Source of the DNA: Bordetella sp. LUAb4
GTDB lineage: Bacteria > Pseudomonadota > Gammaproteobacteria > Burkholderiales > Burkholderiaceae_B
Assembly: GCF_021325795.1 (NCBI RefSeq)
Contig: NZ_JAHPZX010000011.1
Location: 85,597-149,596 of the forward strand
Direction of reading: 5' to 3'
DNA length: 64,000 nt
Part shown: positions 45,429 through 54,466 of the stretch, piece by piece
Numbering within the stretch: position 1 is the first letter of the stretch
Layout: each line of letters starts with the position of its first letter
Notes under the pieces: generated by a model
What the model was told of the DNA's origin: nothing
What the model saw: the letters and a program-made list of their open reading frames with translations, nothing else
The model's database searches: none
Made by a program: the position numbers and the translations under genes

Positions 45429-46136
45429 ATGTCCCAAAAATCCGCCGCGGCCACGCATCGCGCTCCCTTCGAGACAGATCTTCCTGACCAGGTGCGGACG
45501 GTGATCGAGGCCATCGAGACCGATATCATCCGCGGCCGCATCCTGCCTCGCACTCGGCTCATCGAAGACCACCTGATGGAGGACTACGAAGCCAAGCGCC
45601 ATGTCGTGCGTGCCGCGCTGGTGGAACTGCAGCGCGTGGGCGTGGTGGTGAAGCCGCCCCATCTGGGCGCGCAACTGCGCCGTTTCGACCTGCGGGAGCT
45701 GGCCGACCTCTATCGCATGCGCAGCGTGCTGCATCGCGCCGCCGTCGCCATGATGCCCATGCCGCTGGAAGGCGAGCGCCTGGCAGCGCTGACCCGGGCC
45801 ATGCAAGTCCATGCCGATGCGGCGGCGTCGGGCGACCTCATCGCCATCCATCGCAGCAATATGGCCTTCCATCGCGAACTGTATGGCCTGTGCGACAACC
45901 CCTATCTGGCGGAATCCATCCGCCTGCATGACTGGCTCAGCTTCCCTGCCCGCGCCTACGGTGTCGCCGACGCTGGTGCCCTGGAGCAGGCCTGCCGCGA
46001 ACATGCCGACATGGTCGAGGCCCTGCGCAGCGGCGACCGCCCTCGCCTGGACCACCTCGCCCAACGCCATATGGAACGCGCCCGCGACATCTACGTCGGC
46101 AAATTCCTCGACGCCGCCGCCCCGCGCAGGGGATAG
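45429..46136 (+). CDS. GntR-family transcriptional regulator (FadR/FCD type)
   Basis: This 235-residue repressor has an N-terminal winged helix (about 15-85: RTVIEAIETDIIRGRILPRT, then EDYEAKRHVVRAALVELQ) and a C-terminal FCD domain with LADLYRMRSVLHRAAVAMM, HRSNMAFHRELYGLCDNPYL and RLDHLAQRHMERA, including His residues for a metal site. It is divergent from the aldehyde dehydrogenase operon, its likely target. The start at MSQKSAAATHR was chosen because upstream codons cover the operator-like repeat. Confidence 0.9.
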   Translation: MSQKSAAATHRAPFETDLPDQVRTVIEAIETDIIRGRILPRTRLIEDHLMEDYEAKRHVVRAALVELQRVGVVVKPPHLGAQLRRFDLRELADLYRMRSVLHRAAVAMMPMPLEGERLAALTRAMQVHADAAASGDLIAIHRSNMAFHRELYGLCDNPYLAESIRLHDWLSFPARAYGVADAGALEQACREHADMVEALRSGDRPRLDHLAQRHMERARDIYVGKFLDAAAPRRG

Positions 46137-46274
46137 GGATACACTCTCATCAGGTCGCTTCAAGCGACTGACGGCAAGCTGAAATGACGGGCGCATAACG
46201 ACCGGGTTTGCACAGTCTGCCGGTCCGCACAGCCCTGTCCGGGCATACAAGATACGGAATATGGGAGGGTAAGC

Positions 46275-46823
46275 ATGAATCATCCCCGCACACAGCCGGA
46301 GGTGCTGGTGCTCATGGGCGTCGCGGGCTGCGGCAAGACGACGGTCGCAGCCGTTCTGTCAGGCCGGCTCGATTGGCCTTTCGAAGAAGGCGACGCGCTG
46401 CATCCGCAATCCAACGTGGAAAAAATGCGGTCCGGCCATCCACTCACCGACGCAGACCGCCAGCCCTGGCTGGAGACCGTCGCCACATGGGTCGAGGAAT
46501 GCCTCGATGCCGGCTCCAACGGCCTCATCACCTGCTCGGCGTTGAAACGCTCCTACCGCGAAATCATCGACCGCCGCGGCCATGGCGTGAAGTTCGTCTA
46601 TCTGCACGGCTCGCATGAACTGATCGCCGAACGCCTGGCCACGCGCCACGGCCATTTCATGCCGCCCAGCCTGCTGGACAGCCAGTTCGCCACGCTCGAA
46701 GAACCCGCGCCGGACGAACCCGCCGTCCGCATCGAGATCGGCGGGTCGCCCTCGGCCATCGCCAACGACATCATCAAGGCGCTCGGATTGCAAGCCAACA
46801 CGGGAAACAAGGAGACCCCATGA
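46275..46823 (+). CDS. gntK: Gluconokinase
   Basis: This 182-residue P-loop kinase phosphorylates gluconate to 6-phosphogluconate. Walker A is VLMGVAGCGKTTVAA (residues 12-26), and the family motifs FEEGDALHPQSNVEKMRSG, GLITCSALKRSYR and HGHFMPPSLLDSQFATLEEP are all present. A GGGAGGG ribosome site precedes the ATG. It overlaps the permease gene by four bases (ATGA), forming a two-gene gluconate utilisation operon that feeds the pentose phosphate or Entner-Doudoroff route. Confidence 0.96.
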   Translation: MNHPRTQPEVLVLMGVAGCGKTTVAAVLSGRLDWPFEEGDALHPQSNVEKMRSGHPLTDADRQPWLETVATWVEECLDAGSNGLITCSALKRSYREIIDRRGHGVKFVYLHGSHELIAERLATRHGHFMPPSLLDSQFATLEEPAPDEPAVRIEIGGSPSAIANDIIKALGLQANTGNKETP

Positions 46824-48211
46824 ATCCGTCCACGGAGCTGAACCCGCACGACATCCAGGTACTGGTTGTCGCGGCGGCCGGTATTGCCCTGCTCGTCCTG
46901 CTCATCGTCTGGTTGAAACTACACGCCTTCCTGGCCTTGACCATAGGCGCCCTGTTCGTAGGCGTCGGCTCCGGCATCCCGCTGGAGAAGGTCACCACCT
47001 CCTATGAGAACGGCGTCGGCGGCGTGCTCGGCTACGTCGGCGTGCTGATCGCGCTGGGAGCCATGCTGGGCAAACTATTGGCCGACTCGGGCGGCGCCGA
47101 CATCCTGGTCGAGCGAATGTTGCGCGGCAAACCCTCCACCCTGCCCTGGAAAATGGCGTTGGTGGCCAGCATCATCGGCATTCCCATGTTCTTCGAGATC
47201 GGCCTGGTGCTACTGATTCCCGTGGTCATGCTGGCGGTGCATCGCTCCAAGGGGCCGGCCATGCGCCTGGGCATCCCTGCCCTGGCCGGCCTGTCGGTCC
47301 TGCACGGCTTCATTCCGCCGCACCCCGGCCCCCTGGCGGCCATCGCCATCTTGAAGGCCGACGTCGGCCTGACGCTGGGGCTGGGCCTGCTCATTGCCAT
47401 TCCCACCGTGATCGTGGGCGGCCCGCTGTTCGGCAAGCTGGCCGCGCGCATGGTTCCGGTCGGCGCGGCCGGTGCCGCCTATGCGGTCACCGCGTCGGAC
47501 AAGGCCATCGAGGCTGCCGAGGCGGATGACCCCAAGGCCACGCGCCAGCCGTCCTTCGGCGCCACCCTGATCACCCTGCTTTCGCCCATCATCCTGATGC
47601 TGGCCAAGGCGGCGTCGGACATCTGGCTGGACAAGGCATCGGCGACGCGCCACTTCTTCGACTTCGTCGGCGACCCCGTCTTCGCGCTGCTGTTCGCCGT
47701 GCTGCTGGCCATGATCACCTTCGGCACTGCCGTTGGCTTCTCGGTTCCGGTGCTGGCGAAGAAGATCGGCAACAGCCTGATGCCGGTGGTCGGCGTGATG
47801 CTCATCGTCGGTGCCGGCGGCGGCTTCAAGCAGTCCCTGGTGGACGGCGGCGCCGGCGCGGCGATTGCCAAGATCGCCTTGGCGACCGGCATGTCGATCC
47901 TGGTCCTGGCGTGGATCGTGGCGGTGCTGATCCGCCTGGCGACGGGTTCGGCCACCGTGGCCACGGTGACGGCGGCCGGCATCATCGAGAAACTCGCTGT
48001 CGGCATGCCGCAGAGCCACCTGTCGCTGGTGGTGCTGGCCATCGGCGCCGGCTCCGTGTTCTTCTCGCACGTCAACGATGCCGGGTTCTGGCTGGTGAAG
48101 GAATACTTCGGGCTGACCATAGGCCAGACCATCAAGACGTGGTCGTTCATGGAAACGATCCTGTCGGTGATGGGGCTGATCCTGACCTACGCGCTGTGGC
48201 AAGTCATGTAG
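46820..48211 (+). CDS. gntP: Gluconate:H+ symporter (GntP family)
   Basis: This 463-residue inner-membrane permease has about 12-14 hydrophobic segments. Typical GntP motifs include LHAFLALTIGALFVGVGSGI, GSGIPLEKVTTSYENGVGG, HGFIPPHPGPLAAIAILKAD and FFSHVNDAGFWLVKEYFGL. It is co-translated with gluconokinase. A perfect 12-bp hairpin follows about 90 bases after the stop. No gntR of the LacI type is adjacent, so control may come from elsewhere. Confidence 0.96.
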   Translation: MNPSTELNPHDIQVLVVAAAGIALLVLLIVWLKLHAFLALTIGALFVGVGSGIPLEKVTTSYENGVGGVLGYVGVLIALGAMLGKLLADSGGADILVERMLRGKPSTLPWKMALVASIIGIPMFFEIGLVLLIPVVMLAVHRSKGPAMRLGIPALAGLSVLHGFIPPHPGPLAAIAILKADVGLTLGLGLLIAIPTVIVGGPLFGKLAARMVPVGAAGAAYAVTASDKAIEAAEADDPKATRQPSFGATLITLLSPIILMLAKAASDIWLDKASATRHFFDFVGDPVFALLFAVLLAMITFGTAVGFSVPVLAKKIGNSLMPVVGVMLIVGAGGGFKQSLVDGGAGAAIAKIALATGMSILVLAWIVAVLIRLATGSATVATVTAAGIIEKLAVGMPQSHLSLVVLAIGAGSVFFSHVNDAGFWLVKEYFGLTIGQTIKTWSFMETILSVMGLILTYALWQVM

Positions 48212-48301
48212 GGCAGGACCTGAGCGCGGTTGCTTGTGGGCGGGGGAGCAATGGCCGCCCCGCGCGCGCCTAGCATCACATGCAGGGAGTCAGCGCCCAC
48301 G

Positions 48302-48333
48302 AACAAACCCTCCCCTGAAACGGAGGGTTTGTT
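48302..48333 (+). terminator. Hairpin terminator after gntP
   Basis: AACAAACCCTCC (48302-48313) pairs perfectly with GGAGGGTTTGTT (48322-48333) over an 8-base loop. The stem's own A/T end supplies a short U-rich 3' side. It ends the gluconate operon. Confidence 0.7.
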
Positions 48334-48346
48334 CATTTGGGAACGG

Positions 48347-48368
48347 GATCCCGCCTTCAGGCGGGATC
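48347..48368. terminator. Second hairpin between gntP and metI
   Basis: GATCCCGCC and GGCGGGATC form a perfect 9-bp stem with a TTCA loop, 16 bases past the metI stop on the minus strand. It lies between two convergent operons and probably acts on the met transcript. There is no U-tract. Confidence 0.55.
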
Positions 48369-48383
48369 ACAACCGTGAACGCG

Positions 48384-49040
48384 TCACTTCCTGTGATTCG
48401 CCCGCCGCGCCAGCCATTCCCCGGTCAGTTGCACGAAGGTCACCAGCACGATCAGGATGATGATCACTTCAAACATCACCCGCGTCTCGTAGCGCTCGTA
48501 GCCGTAGCGGATTGCCATGTCGCCCAGGCCACCGGCGCCCACCGCACCCGCCATGGCGGACGCGTTGATCATGCCTATCAGGCTGACGGTGATGCCGCCG
48601 ATGATCCCCGGCAGCGCTTCCGGCAAGAGCACGTGGCGCACGATATGGCGGCGCCGGCAGCCCATGGCGCGGGCCGCTTCGATCAGGCCCGCATCCACTT
48701 CGTTCAGGCTGACCTGCGCGATTCGCGCGAAATAAGGTGTCAGGCTGAAGGACAAGGGCACCACCGCGGCCCATGTGCCTAGCGTCGTGCCGACGATATA
48801 GCGCGTCACCGGCAACAACGCCACCAGCAGGATGATGAAGGGCACAGCCCGGAAAACATTTACCACCACGGACAGCGACTTGTGCAGTACCGGCCGTGCA
48901 TAGAGCCCGCCCGGCGCGGTCACCGTCAACACCAGCGCCAGCAGCAGGCCCAGGCTCACCGAGATCACGGCGCAGGCGCCCACCATGAGCAAAGTCTCCA
49001 GAAACGCCTGGAGATAACGATCAAGCATGGACAGGGACAT
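48384..49040 (-). CDS. metI: D/L-methionine ABC transporter permease
   Basis: This 218-residue inner-membrane permease of the MetNIQ importer has five or six transmembrane helices. [20 protein letters not shown], the EAA loop [20 protein letters not shown] that contacts MetN, and [15 protein letters not shown] near the end are MetI hallmarks. The first ATG, with GAGGTG seven bases upstream, overlaps the metN 3' end by 20 bases. It is the last gene of the metQ-metN-metI operon on the minus strand. Confidence 0.95.
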   Translation of the reverse strand: MSLSMLDRYLQAFLETLLMVGACAVISVSLGLLLALVLTVTAPGGLYARPVLHKSLSVVVNVFRAVPFIILLVALLPVTRYIVGTTLGTWAAVVPLSFSLTPYFARIAQVSLNEVDAGLIEAARAMGCRRRHIVRHVLLPEALPGIIGGITVSLIGMINASAMAGAVGAGGLGDMAIRYGYERYETRVMFEVIIILIVLVTFVQLTGEWLARRANHRK

Positions 49041-50196
49041 ACCCGATCACCTCGACATGGTCAGCGGCGGCCAACGCGGCCTCGTCATAATCTTCAGCCG
49101 GCAAGGCCACCAGCAGTTCGCCTTGCGCATGGCCGGTGATGCGTTCGACGCCACCCTGCAGTAATCGCGCGCGTGGCCCCAGCACCGCCAATGTGCGCAG
49201 CGACACGCCCGGCGTGCCCGCCGCACCGTAACCTGGGGCAGCGGCACCCGCCCGCCCCGTTGCGCCGTGGCCGATGGCAGCAGCACCCGCCCGCCCCGTC
49301 GCGCCATTGCCGGTATAGCGCAAAGCCAGGATGACCTCGGCATGCCCTGCCCCCCGTTCCGGCATCAGCCGCGCCGCGATGTCAGCCGGCAGCCCCTGGC
49401 GTAGCGGCCGCAGTAGCGCACGCGTGGCGTCCGCGTGCGGCGCGCCGAACACCCGCCACACGTCGCCGTGTTCCACCACGCGGCCCTGGTCCAACACCAG
49501 GACCCGATGGCAGATTTCGCGGATCACCGCCATATCGTGCGTGATCAGGACCACGGTCAGACCCAACTGGCGATTGATGTCGCGCAGCAGGCCCAATATC
49601 GAATGCGTGGTTTCCGGATCGAGCGCCGATGTAGGCTCGTCGCACAGCAGGATGTCCGGCTCGTGCACCAGCGCGCGGGCGATACCGACACGCTGCTTCT
49701 GCCCACCCGACAACTGCGCCGGATAGGCCTGGGCCTGTGCGCGCAGGCCGACCAGGTCGAGCAGATGCTCGACGCGCCGCGCGATGGTCGCACGCCCCAG
49801 CCCGGCCACGCGCAAAGGCAGGCCGACGTTGTCCGCCACCGTCTTGGCGGACAGCAGATTGAAGTGCTGGAAGATCATGCCGATGCGGCGGCGCAAGGCC
49901 ACCAGGCCGTCCTCGTCCAGCGCGCCGACATCCACGTCGCCCACGCGCACCGTCCCGCCGGTAGGCCGCTCCAGCATATTGATGGCACGCAGCAGCGTGG
50001 ACTTGCCCGCGCCGCTGCGGCCGATGATGCCGAAGATCTCCCCGCGTTCGACGCTGAAGGAAACGTCGTCCAGGGCCGCGACGCGCCGATCGCGCGCCAA
50101 GTAGGTCTTGGCCAGATGCTCGAAGACGATATGCGGGGCCACTTGGGCGAGCGCCGCGCTGCCTTCCTGGACGATGTCGAAACGATGCCTGGCCAT
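49021..50196 (-). CDS. metN: D/L-methionine ABC transporter ATP-binding protein
   Basis: This 391-residue ATPase is longer than typical MetN (about 340). Walker A is [15 protein letters not shown], the signature motif [15 protein letters not shown] and Walker [13 protein letters not shown], followed by [12 protein letters not shown]. The C-terminal NIL/ACT-like domain, which binds methionine for trans-inhibition, is interrupted near residue 295 by a Gly/Ala/Arg repeat insertion ([12 protein letters not shown], then [12 protein letters not shown]) before it resumes at [11 protein letters not shown]. It sits two bases after metQ and overlaps metI. Confidence 0.95.
   Translation of the reverse strand: MARHRFDIVQEGSAALAQVAPHIVFEHLAKTYLARDRRVAALDDVSFSVERGEIFGIIGRSGAGKSTLLRAINMLERPTGGTVRVGDVDVGALDEDGLVALRRRIGMIFQHFNLLSAKTVADNVGLPLRVAGLGRATIARRVEHLLDLVGLRAQAQAYPAQLSGGQKQRVGIARALVHEPDILLCDEPTSALDPETTHSILGLLRDINRQLGLTVVLITHDMAVIREICHRVLVLDQGRVVEHGDVWRVFGAPHADATRALLRPLRQGLPADIAARLMPERGAGHAEVILALRYTGNGATGRAGAAAIGHGATGRAGAAAPGYGAAGTPGVSLRTLAVLGPRARLLQGGVERITGHAQGELLVALPAEDYDEAALAAADHVEVIGYVPVHA
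49237..49314. repeat. Two 39-bp tandem repeats inside metN
   Basis: Units 49237-49275 and 49276-49314 differ at only a few bases and keep frame, encoding two copies of a 13-residue Gly/Ala/Thr/Arg motif plus a partial third, inside the NIL domain. The family has no such insert. Confidence 0.8.
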
Positions 50197-50198
50197 GG

Positions 50199-51023
50199 TC
50201 AGAACACCGGGAGCACCGAACCCTGATACTTGTTGAGGATGAACTGGCGCACCTCTTCGGACTGATAGGCCGCCACCAGCTTGGGCACCCATGGCGCATT
50301 GCGGTCCTGCTCGCGCACGGCGATGACGTTGACGTAGGGGTTGTTTTCCTTCTTCTCCACGGCGATGCCATCGCGCGTGGCGATCAGGCCGGCCTGGTAG
50401 GCGAAGGTGTTGACGATGGCCGCGGTGTCGACGTCTTCCAGCGACTTCGCCAGGATCAGCGACGTGCTTTCCACCAGCTTGATCTTGTGCGGATTGGAGG
50501 TCACGTCTTCCAGCGACGCGGTTCCCGTGTAGGGATCGAAGCCGTCGCGCAGCGTGATCAGGCCATGGTCGCGCAGGATCACCAGCGCGCGGGTCTGGTT
50601 GCTGGGATCGTTGGGAATGCCCACGCGCGCGCCTTCCGGCAGGCTTTCCAGCGACTTGTACTTCTTGGAGTAGAAGGCGATGGGTGAGATCAGCGTATTG
50701 CCGGCGATGGCCAGCTTGTAGCCGCGTTGCTTGATCTGGTCGCGCAGGAAAGGAATGTGCTGGAAGGAGTTGGCGTCCAGGTCACCGTTGTTCAAGGCCT
50801 CGTTGGGGCTGGCGTTGCCGCTGACCACGATCACCTTCACGTCCAGGCCATTCTGCTTGGCGACCTTGGTGACCACCTCCCAGATTTCCTCATCGACACC
50901 GCCGCGCACGCCGACCTTCAGAGGCTTGCTGGTATCGGCGGCCTGGGCCAGCGGAGCGGCGAATGCGCAGGCCGCGGCGAGGAAAGGGAGCAGCAGGCGC
51001 GCCAGGCGCGAGTGGATGGACAT
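50199..51023 (-). CDS. metQ: Methionine ABC transporter substrate-binding protein
   Basis: This 274-residue NlpA/MetQ-family periplasmic protein has a Sec signal peptide cleaved near AQAAD rather than a lipobox, as is common in Bordetella-type Met[38 protein letters not shown] and [17 protein letters not shown] are family motifs, and the conserved ligand-loop Asn lies in [10 protein letters not shown]. It is the first gene of the operon. An AT-rich palindrome lies 59 bases upstream. Ligands other than methionine (for example related sulfur amino acids) cannot be excluded given the neighbouring sulfur genes. Confidence 0.94.
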   Translation of the reverse strand: MSIHSRLARLLLPFLAAACAFAAPLAQAADTSKPLKVGVRGGVDEEIWEVVTKVAKQNGLDVKVIVVSGNASPNEALNNGDLDANSFQHIPFLRDQIKQRGYKLAIAGNTLISPIAFYSKKYKSLESLPEGARVGIPNDPSNQTRALVILRDHGLITLRDGFDPYTGTASLEDVTSNPHKIKLVESTSLILAKSLEDVDTAAIVNTFAYQAGLIATRDGIAVEKKENNPYVNVIAVREQDRNAPWVPKLVAAYQSEEVRQFILNKYQGSVLPVF

Positions 51024-51081
51024 GGCAAGGTTTCCTTCAAGGTGGAAACCTCACAGCGTAGGGTCAGCCGGGCCCCGGCCG

Positions 51082-51096
51082 AACGAATAATTCGTT
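51082..51096. promoter_or_regulatory. Perfect palindrome upstream of metQ
   Basis: AACGAAT-A-ATTCGTT is a perfect 7-1-7 inverted repeat, 59 bases upstream of the metQ start in the metQ/monooxygenase gap. It is a candidate operator for a sulfur-responsive regulator, or part of the promoter. No riboswitch-like structure was recognised here. Confidence 0.45.
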
Positions 51097-51195
51097 AGGT
51101 CATTATGCGCGGGGGACGATATAGCTCGCGGACATAAAGCAGGACGCACGAGACCTGAGGGGTCTACACGATCCCGTGCGCCTGAGTCAGCGCGC

Positions 51196-52596
51196 TCACC
51201 CGGCCTGGCGTTGCGGCCTGGACAGGCCAAGGTGTCCGCGCAGGGTCGTGCTGTCGTACTGCGTACGATAGAGGCCGCGGCGCTGCAGTTCCGGCACCAC
51301 CAGGTCGACGAAGTCGAACAGGCTGTCGGGCATGCCTGCGGGAATCACGTTGAAGCCATCGACAGCGCCGCTACGGAACCAATGCTCCAGATCGTCGACG
51401 ATCTCTTGCGGCGACCCGACGATGATGCGATGGCCGTACGATGCGACGGCCAGCGTGGCCAGATCGCGCAGGGTGTAGTTCTCCGCCCTGGCCTTGTTCA
51501 GGAGCATGCGCACGCGGCTGATTCCGTTCACGCGCGGCCCGGGTTCCGGCACCGGGCCATCCAGGTCGTAGCTGGACAGGTCACAGCCCCAGCGAGCCGA
51601 CAGTTGCCGGATGCCCGCCGCGACATCGGTCCGCGCCTGCAAGGCCGCGAACTTGTCACGTGCTTCTTGGGGCGTACGGCCGATGATGGGCATGATGCCG
51701 GGCAGGATCAGCGGGCCCAGGCGTGGGGTGGATTGGCCTGGGGCGGCTTGGCCTGGGGTGGATTGGCCTGGAGCGGCTTGGCCTGGAGCGGCTTGGCCTG
51801 GAGCGGCCCTGCCTGACGCGGCCCGGCCTAGAGCGGCCCTCTCCAGTTGCTCCCGATAGGCGAGTCCGTCTTGCAAGGTATCCTGCGCGGCGAAGGCCAC
51901 CTCGGCGATGCGTCCCGCCAGGGCGATACCCGCTTCCGACGCGCCGGCCTGGATGATCACCGGATGCCCCTGCGGGGGACGTGACACATTGAGCGGCCCA
52001 CGCACGGAATAGTACGTGCCGCGATGGTTCAATTCACGGATGCCGGCAAGATCGACATAGACGCCGCTTTCCTTGTCCAGCCGCAGCGCACCGTCGTCCC
52101 ACGTATCCCACAAACCCTTCACCACATCGACGAACTCCGCCGCGCGGACATAGCGTTCGTCATGCTCGGGCAGCGCGTCCTGGCCGAAGTTCTCCGCCGC
52201 GCGATCGAGCTGCGAGGTCACCACATTCCACGCGATACGGCCGCCGCTCATATGATCCAGCGAGGCCAGCATGCGCGCCAGATTGAACGGTTCGCTGAAC
52301 GAGGTCGAAACCGTGGCCGCCAGGCCGATGCGCGAAGTCGTCGCCGCCAGCGCACCCAGCAAGGTCAACGGCTCGAAGCCACCGCCCCGGCCATTGCCCT
52401 CGGGCGTGGGGCCGACCAGGTTATCGGCCAGGAAGATCATATCGAACAGTCCGGCTTCCGCCTTGCGTGCGACCTCCACCGCCCACGCCAGATCCTCCGG
52501 ATGCCCACGAGCCTCGTCACGGCGCCACGTGGCGGGATGCCGGCCCAGCGGCAGGTGGAAGTAGCCTAGGTGTATCTGTGCTTGCGGATCGGTCAT
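51196..52596 (-). CDS. LLM-class flavin-dependent monooxygenase (NtaA/SnaA/DszA family), first copy
   Basis: This 466-residue FMNH2-dependent oxygenase is of the bacterial-luciferase fold. HLGYFHLPLGRHPATWR at the start, DMIFLADNL, LDHMSGGRIAWNVVTSQLDR and GNGRGGGFEPLTLLGALAA are typical of the NtaA/DszA group, which opens sulfones or oxidises sulfonates and aminopolycarboxylates. Residues of about 253-290 are an APGQA-type pentapeptide tandem repeat, not part of the fold. It is paralogous to the copy at 56898-58229, and the two share the C-terminal pattern from IIVGSPQEIVDDLEHWFR. It lies downstream of metQ on the same strand and is divergent from the flavoprotein gene. Reduced flavin must come from a reductase elsewhere. 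Confidence 0.9.
   Translation of the reverse strand: MTDPQAQIHLGYFHLPLGRHPATWRRDEARGHPEDLAWAVEVARKAEAGLFDMIFLADNLVGPTPEGNGRGGGFEPLTLLGALAATTSRIGLAATVSTSFSEPFNLARMLASLDHMSGGRIAWNVVTSQLDRAAENFGQDALPEHDERYVRAAEFVDVVKGLWDTWDDGALRLDKESGVYVDLAGIRELNHRGTYYSVRGPLNVSRPPQGHPVIIQAGASEAGIALAGRIAEVAFAAQDTLQDGLAYREQLERAALGRAASGRAAPGQAAPGQAAPGQSTPGQAAPGQSTPRLGPLILPGIMPIIGRTPQEARDKFAALQARTDVAAGIRQLSARWGCDLSSYDLDGPVPEPGPRVNGISRVRMLLNKARAENYTLRDLATLAVASYGHRIIVGSPQEIVDDLEHWFRSGAVDGFNVIPAGMPDSLFDFVDLVVPELQRRGLYRTQYDSTTLRGHLGLSRPQRQAG
51731..51835. repeat. Seven 15-bp tandem repeats within the monooxygenase gene
   Basis: Head-to-tail units of the type GCTTGGCCTGGAGCG occupy 51731-51745 through 51821-51835. They keep the reading frame and encode pentapeptides of the APGQA/TPGQS/ASGRA kind. 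The copy number is likely to vary between strains. Confidence 0.85.
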
Positions 52597-52959
52597 GGTC
52601 GTTGCTCTCTGGATTTGGGAAAAATCCCTGCAAAAGCAAGTAGTAACGCATGCCACGATATCGTCCCATCAGCGCGGGAACGGCGCAAGCGATCAAGACG
52701 CCGACCGACGGTGCCGGCCGACCCCATGGAACTCGCCACGGTAAGGACGCGACACAGCCTCCGTCCAATATCGATTCCCACTTTGTTTATTTGGAAACGA
52801 TGCACATTGCCCCGCAACGTCGAGGCAGGCTGCCTGCTACCTGCGCAACATGCATTAGATAAAAAGAAATGCGTATAGAAGGTTCTCGCCTTGCTGTCTT
52901 ACCATCGATTTCCTCGACGCCGGCGAGGCGTCTCGCAAGCACATTGAACGAGAGGCCTC
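52597..52959. other. Divergent intergenic region of the sulfur cluster
   Basis: These 363 bases hold no supported gene. They separate the minus-strand monooxygenase from the plus-strand flavoprotein operon. A palindrome GCAGGC-T-GCCTGC lies at 52825-52837, followed by an AT-rich stretch (about 52853-52875). No clear sigma-54 GG-N10-GC element or CysB-type site was recognised. Confidence 0.5.
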
Positions 52960-54402
52960 ATGTCCACGTCCCAGGCACAGCACGTCGTCATCATCGGAGG
53001 CGGCTTCGCGGGAACCGTCACCGCGATCAAGCTGGCGCGCGCCACGCCGGTCCCGCTGCGTATCAGCATCATCGAAAGCCGCGAGGAAATCGGCCGCGGC
53101 ATCGCCTACAGCACGCGGCTGACCACGCATCTGGTCAACGACCCCGCCAAGAACTTCACCTTGTACGCCGACCAGCCCGAGCACCTCGCCAACTGGCTGC
53201 GTGAACAGGCATCGGCGCGTGACGGCTGGCAGCCGCCGGCGGGCGTGGCCTGGGCCGACGCCTTTGCGCCGCGCCATCTCTATGGCGACTACCTGCAGGA
53301 CGAACTGGAGAACACGCTGGCGCAAGCGCCGCACGCGATCGAGTTCCGCCACGTCGTGGATCGCGCCATCGATCTGGAGCGCGCCTCCGATGGGCGCTGG
53401 ACGGTGCGCCTGGCGACGGGTCTCGGTCTGCAGGCGGATCGCGTGGTGTTGGCAACAGGCTTGTTCACCGCGACGCTGGGCCGCGGTGACCTCGATATCG
53501 ATCCTGAACTCATCGCCGAAGGTCGCGTGGTCGACGACATCTGGGCGTCCGCGCCCAATGATTTGTCGAAAGACCAGGACGCCGTCATCATCGGCAACGG
53601 CCTGTCCGCGCTCGATGCCATGCTCAGCGCGCATGCCCAAGGCTTTCGCGGCCATTTCCACGGCATCTCGCGGCGCGGCCTGCTGGTCGCGCGCCGTCAT
53701 GACGCCACGCCCTGGCCGCCCTTCCTGGATGCTCAGGCCTTGCCTACCACCCTACGCTCGCTGTTGCGCCAGGTACGCAGCGCACATGCATCCATCCTTG
53801 ACGCCGGGGAAGACTGGCAACGGCTGACCGGGGCGGTACGGCCCCATGTACCGGCCCTGTGGAACCAGGCCAGCGACGCGGAGCGCAAGCGCTTCATCCG
53901 CCATCTCCGCGCTTATTGGGAAATCAGTTTGCACAAGGCCGCGCCGGAGTCCGCCACCTGGCTGGAAGCGCTGCGCCAGGCTGAACGCTACAGCAAGCTC
54001 ACGGGCCGCGTCCGCCGTATCGCGCGCGCCGCCAGCGGCCGCATCGCCGTCACCTGGCAGCCACGCCGGGAAGCGCGCGCGCGCATCGTCGAAGTCGACC
54101 GCGTGTTCAATTCCCGCGGCTTCGAGTTCGACTGGACGCGTATCGACGACCCGCTGCTGCGCCAACTGGTAGCCCGCGCCTATGTCGTTCCGCACAGCAC
54201 CGGCTTCGGCATCGACGCGGTCTCCCACACGGGCGCCGTGATCTCCAAAACCCTGGATACACACGGTCTGTATGCCGTCGGTCATCCTTTGCGCGGCGTG
54301 AACTGGGAGTCCAATGCCATCGGCGAACAGCTTGCGGGCGCTACCGCCACCGCGCAAGCCCTGGCCCTTTCCCTGCAACCCGCGCTGGCCGTAGCCGCCT
54401 GA
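52960..54402 (+). CDS. FAD/NAD(P)-binding oxidoreductase
   Basis: This 480-residue flavoprotein has an N-terminal dinucleotide fold (VVIIGGGFAGTVTAIKLARA) and the FAD motif IIESREEIGRGIAYST. A second nucleotide-binding segment lies near residue 205 (DAVIIGNGLSALDAMLSAHA). GLYAVGHPLRGVNWESNAIG near the C-terminus is the usual third FAD contact. This PF13454-like family has no single known reaction. As the first gene of the plus-strand sulfur operon it may supply reduced flavin or oxidise a sulfur substrate itself. Confidence 0.82.
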   Translation: MSTSQAQHVVIIGGGFAGTVTAIKLARATPVPLRISIIESREEIGRGIAYSTRLTTHLVNDPAKNFTLYADQPEHLANWLREQASARDGWQPPAGVAWADAFAPRHLYGDYLQDELENTLAQAPHAIEFRHVVDRAIDLERASDGRWTVRLATGLGLQADRVVLATGLFTATLGRGDLDIDPELIAEGRVVDDIWASAPNDLSKDQDAVIIGNGLSALDAMLSAHAQGFRGHFHGISRRGLLVARRHDATPWPPFLDAQALPTTLRSLLRQVRSAHASILDAGEDWQRLTGAVRPHVPALWNQASDAERKRFIRHLRAYWEISLHKAAPESATWLEALRQAERYSKLTGRVRRIARAASGRIAVTWQPRREARARIVEVDRVFNSRGFEFDWTRIDDPLLRQLVARAYVVPHSTGFGIDAVSHTGAVISKTLDTHGLYAVGHPLRGVNWESNAIGEQLAGATATAQALALSLQPALAVAA

Positions 54403-54466
54403 CGACCCGCCGGCACACCGGCCAGTCCAGATCGATTCCCTTCAAGCATTCGCGAACCCAGCCTAC

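Noticed and set aside
51731..51835. Possible frameshift or assembly artefact in the monooxygenase
   Set aside because: The repeats keep frame throughout and both flanking halves align with the paralogue at 56898-58229, so the gene is intact.
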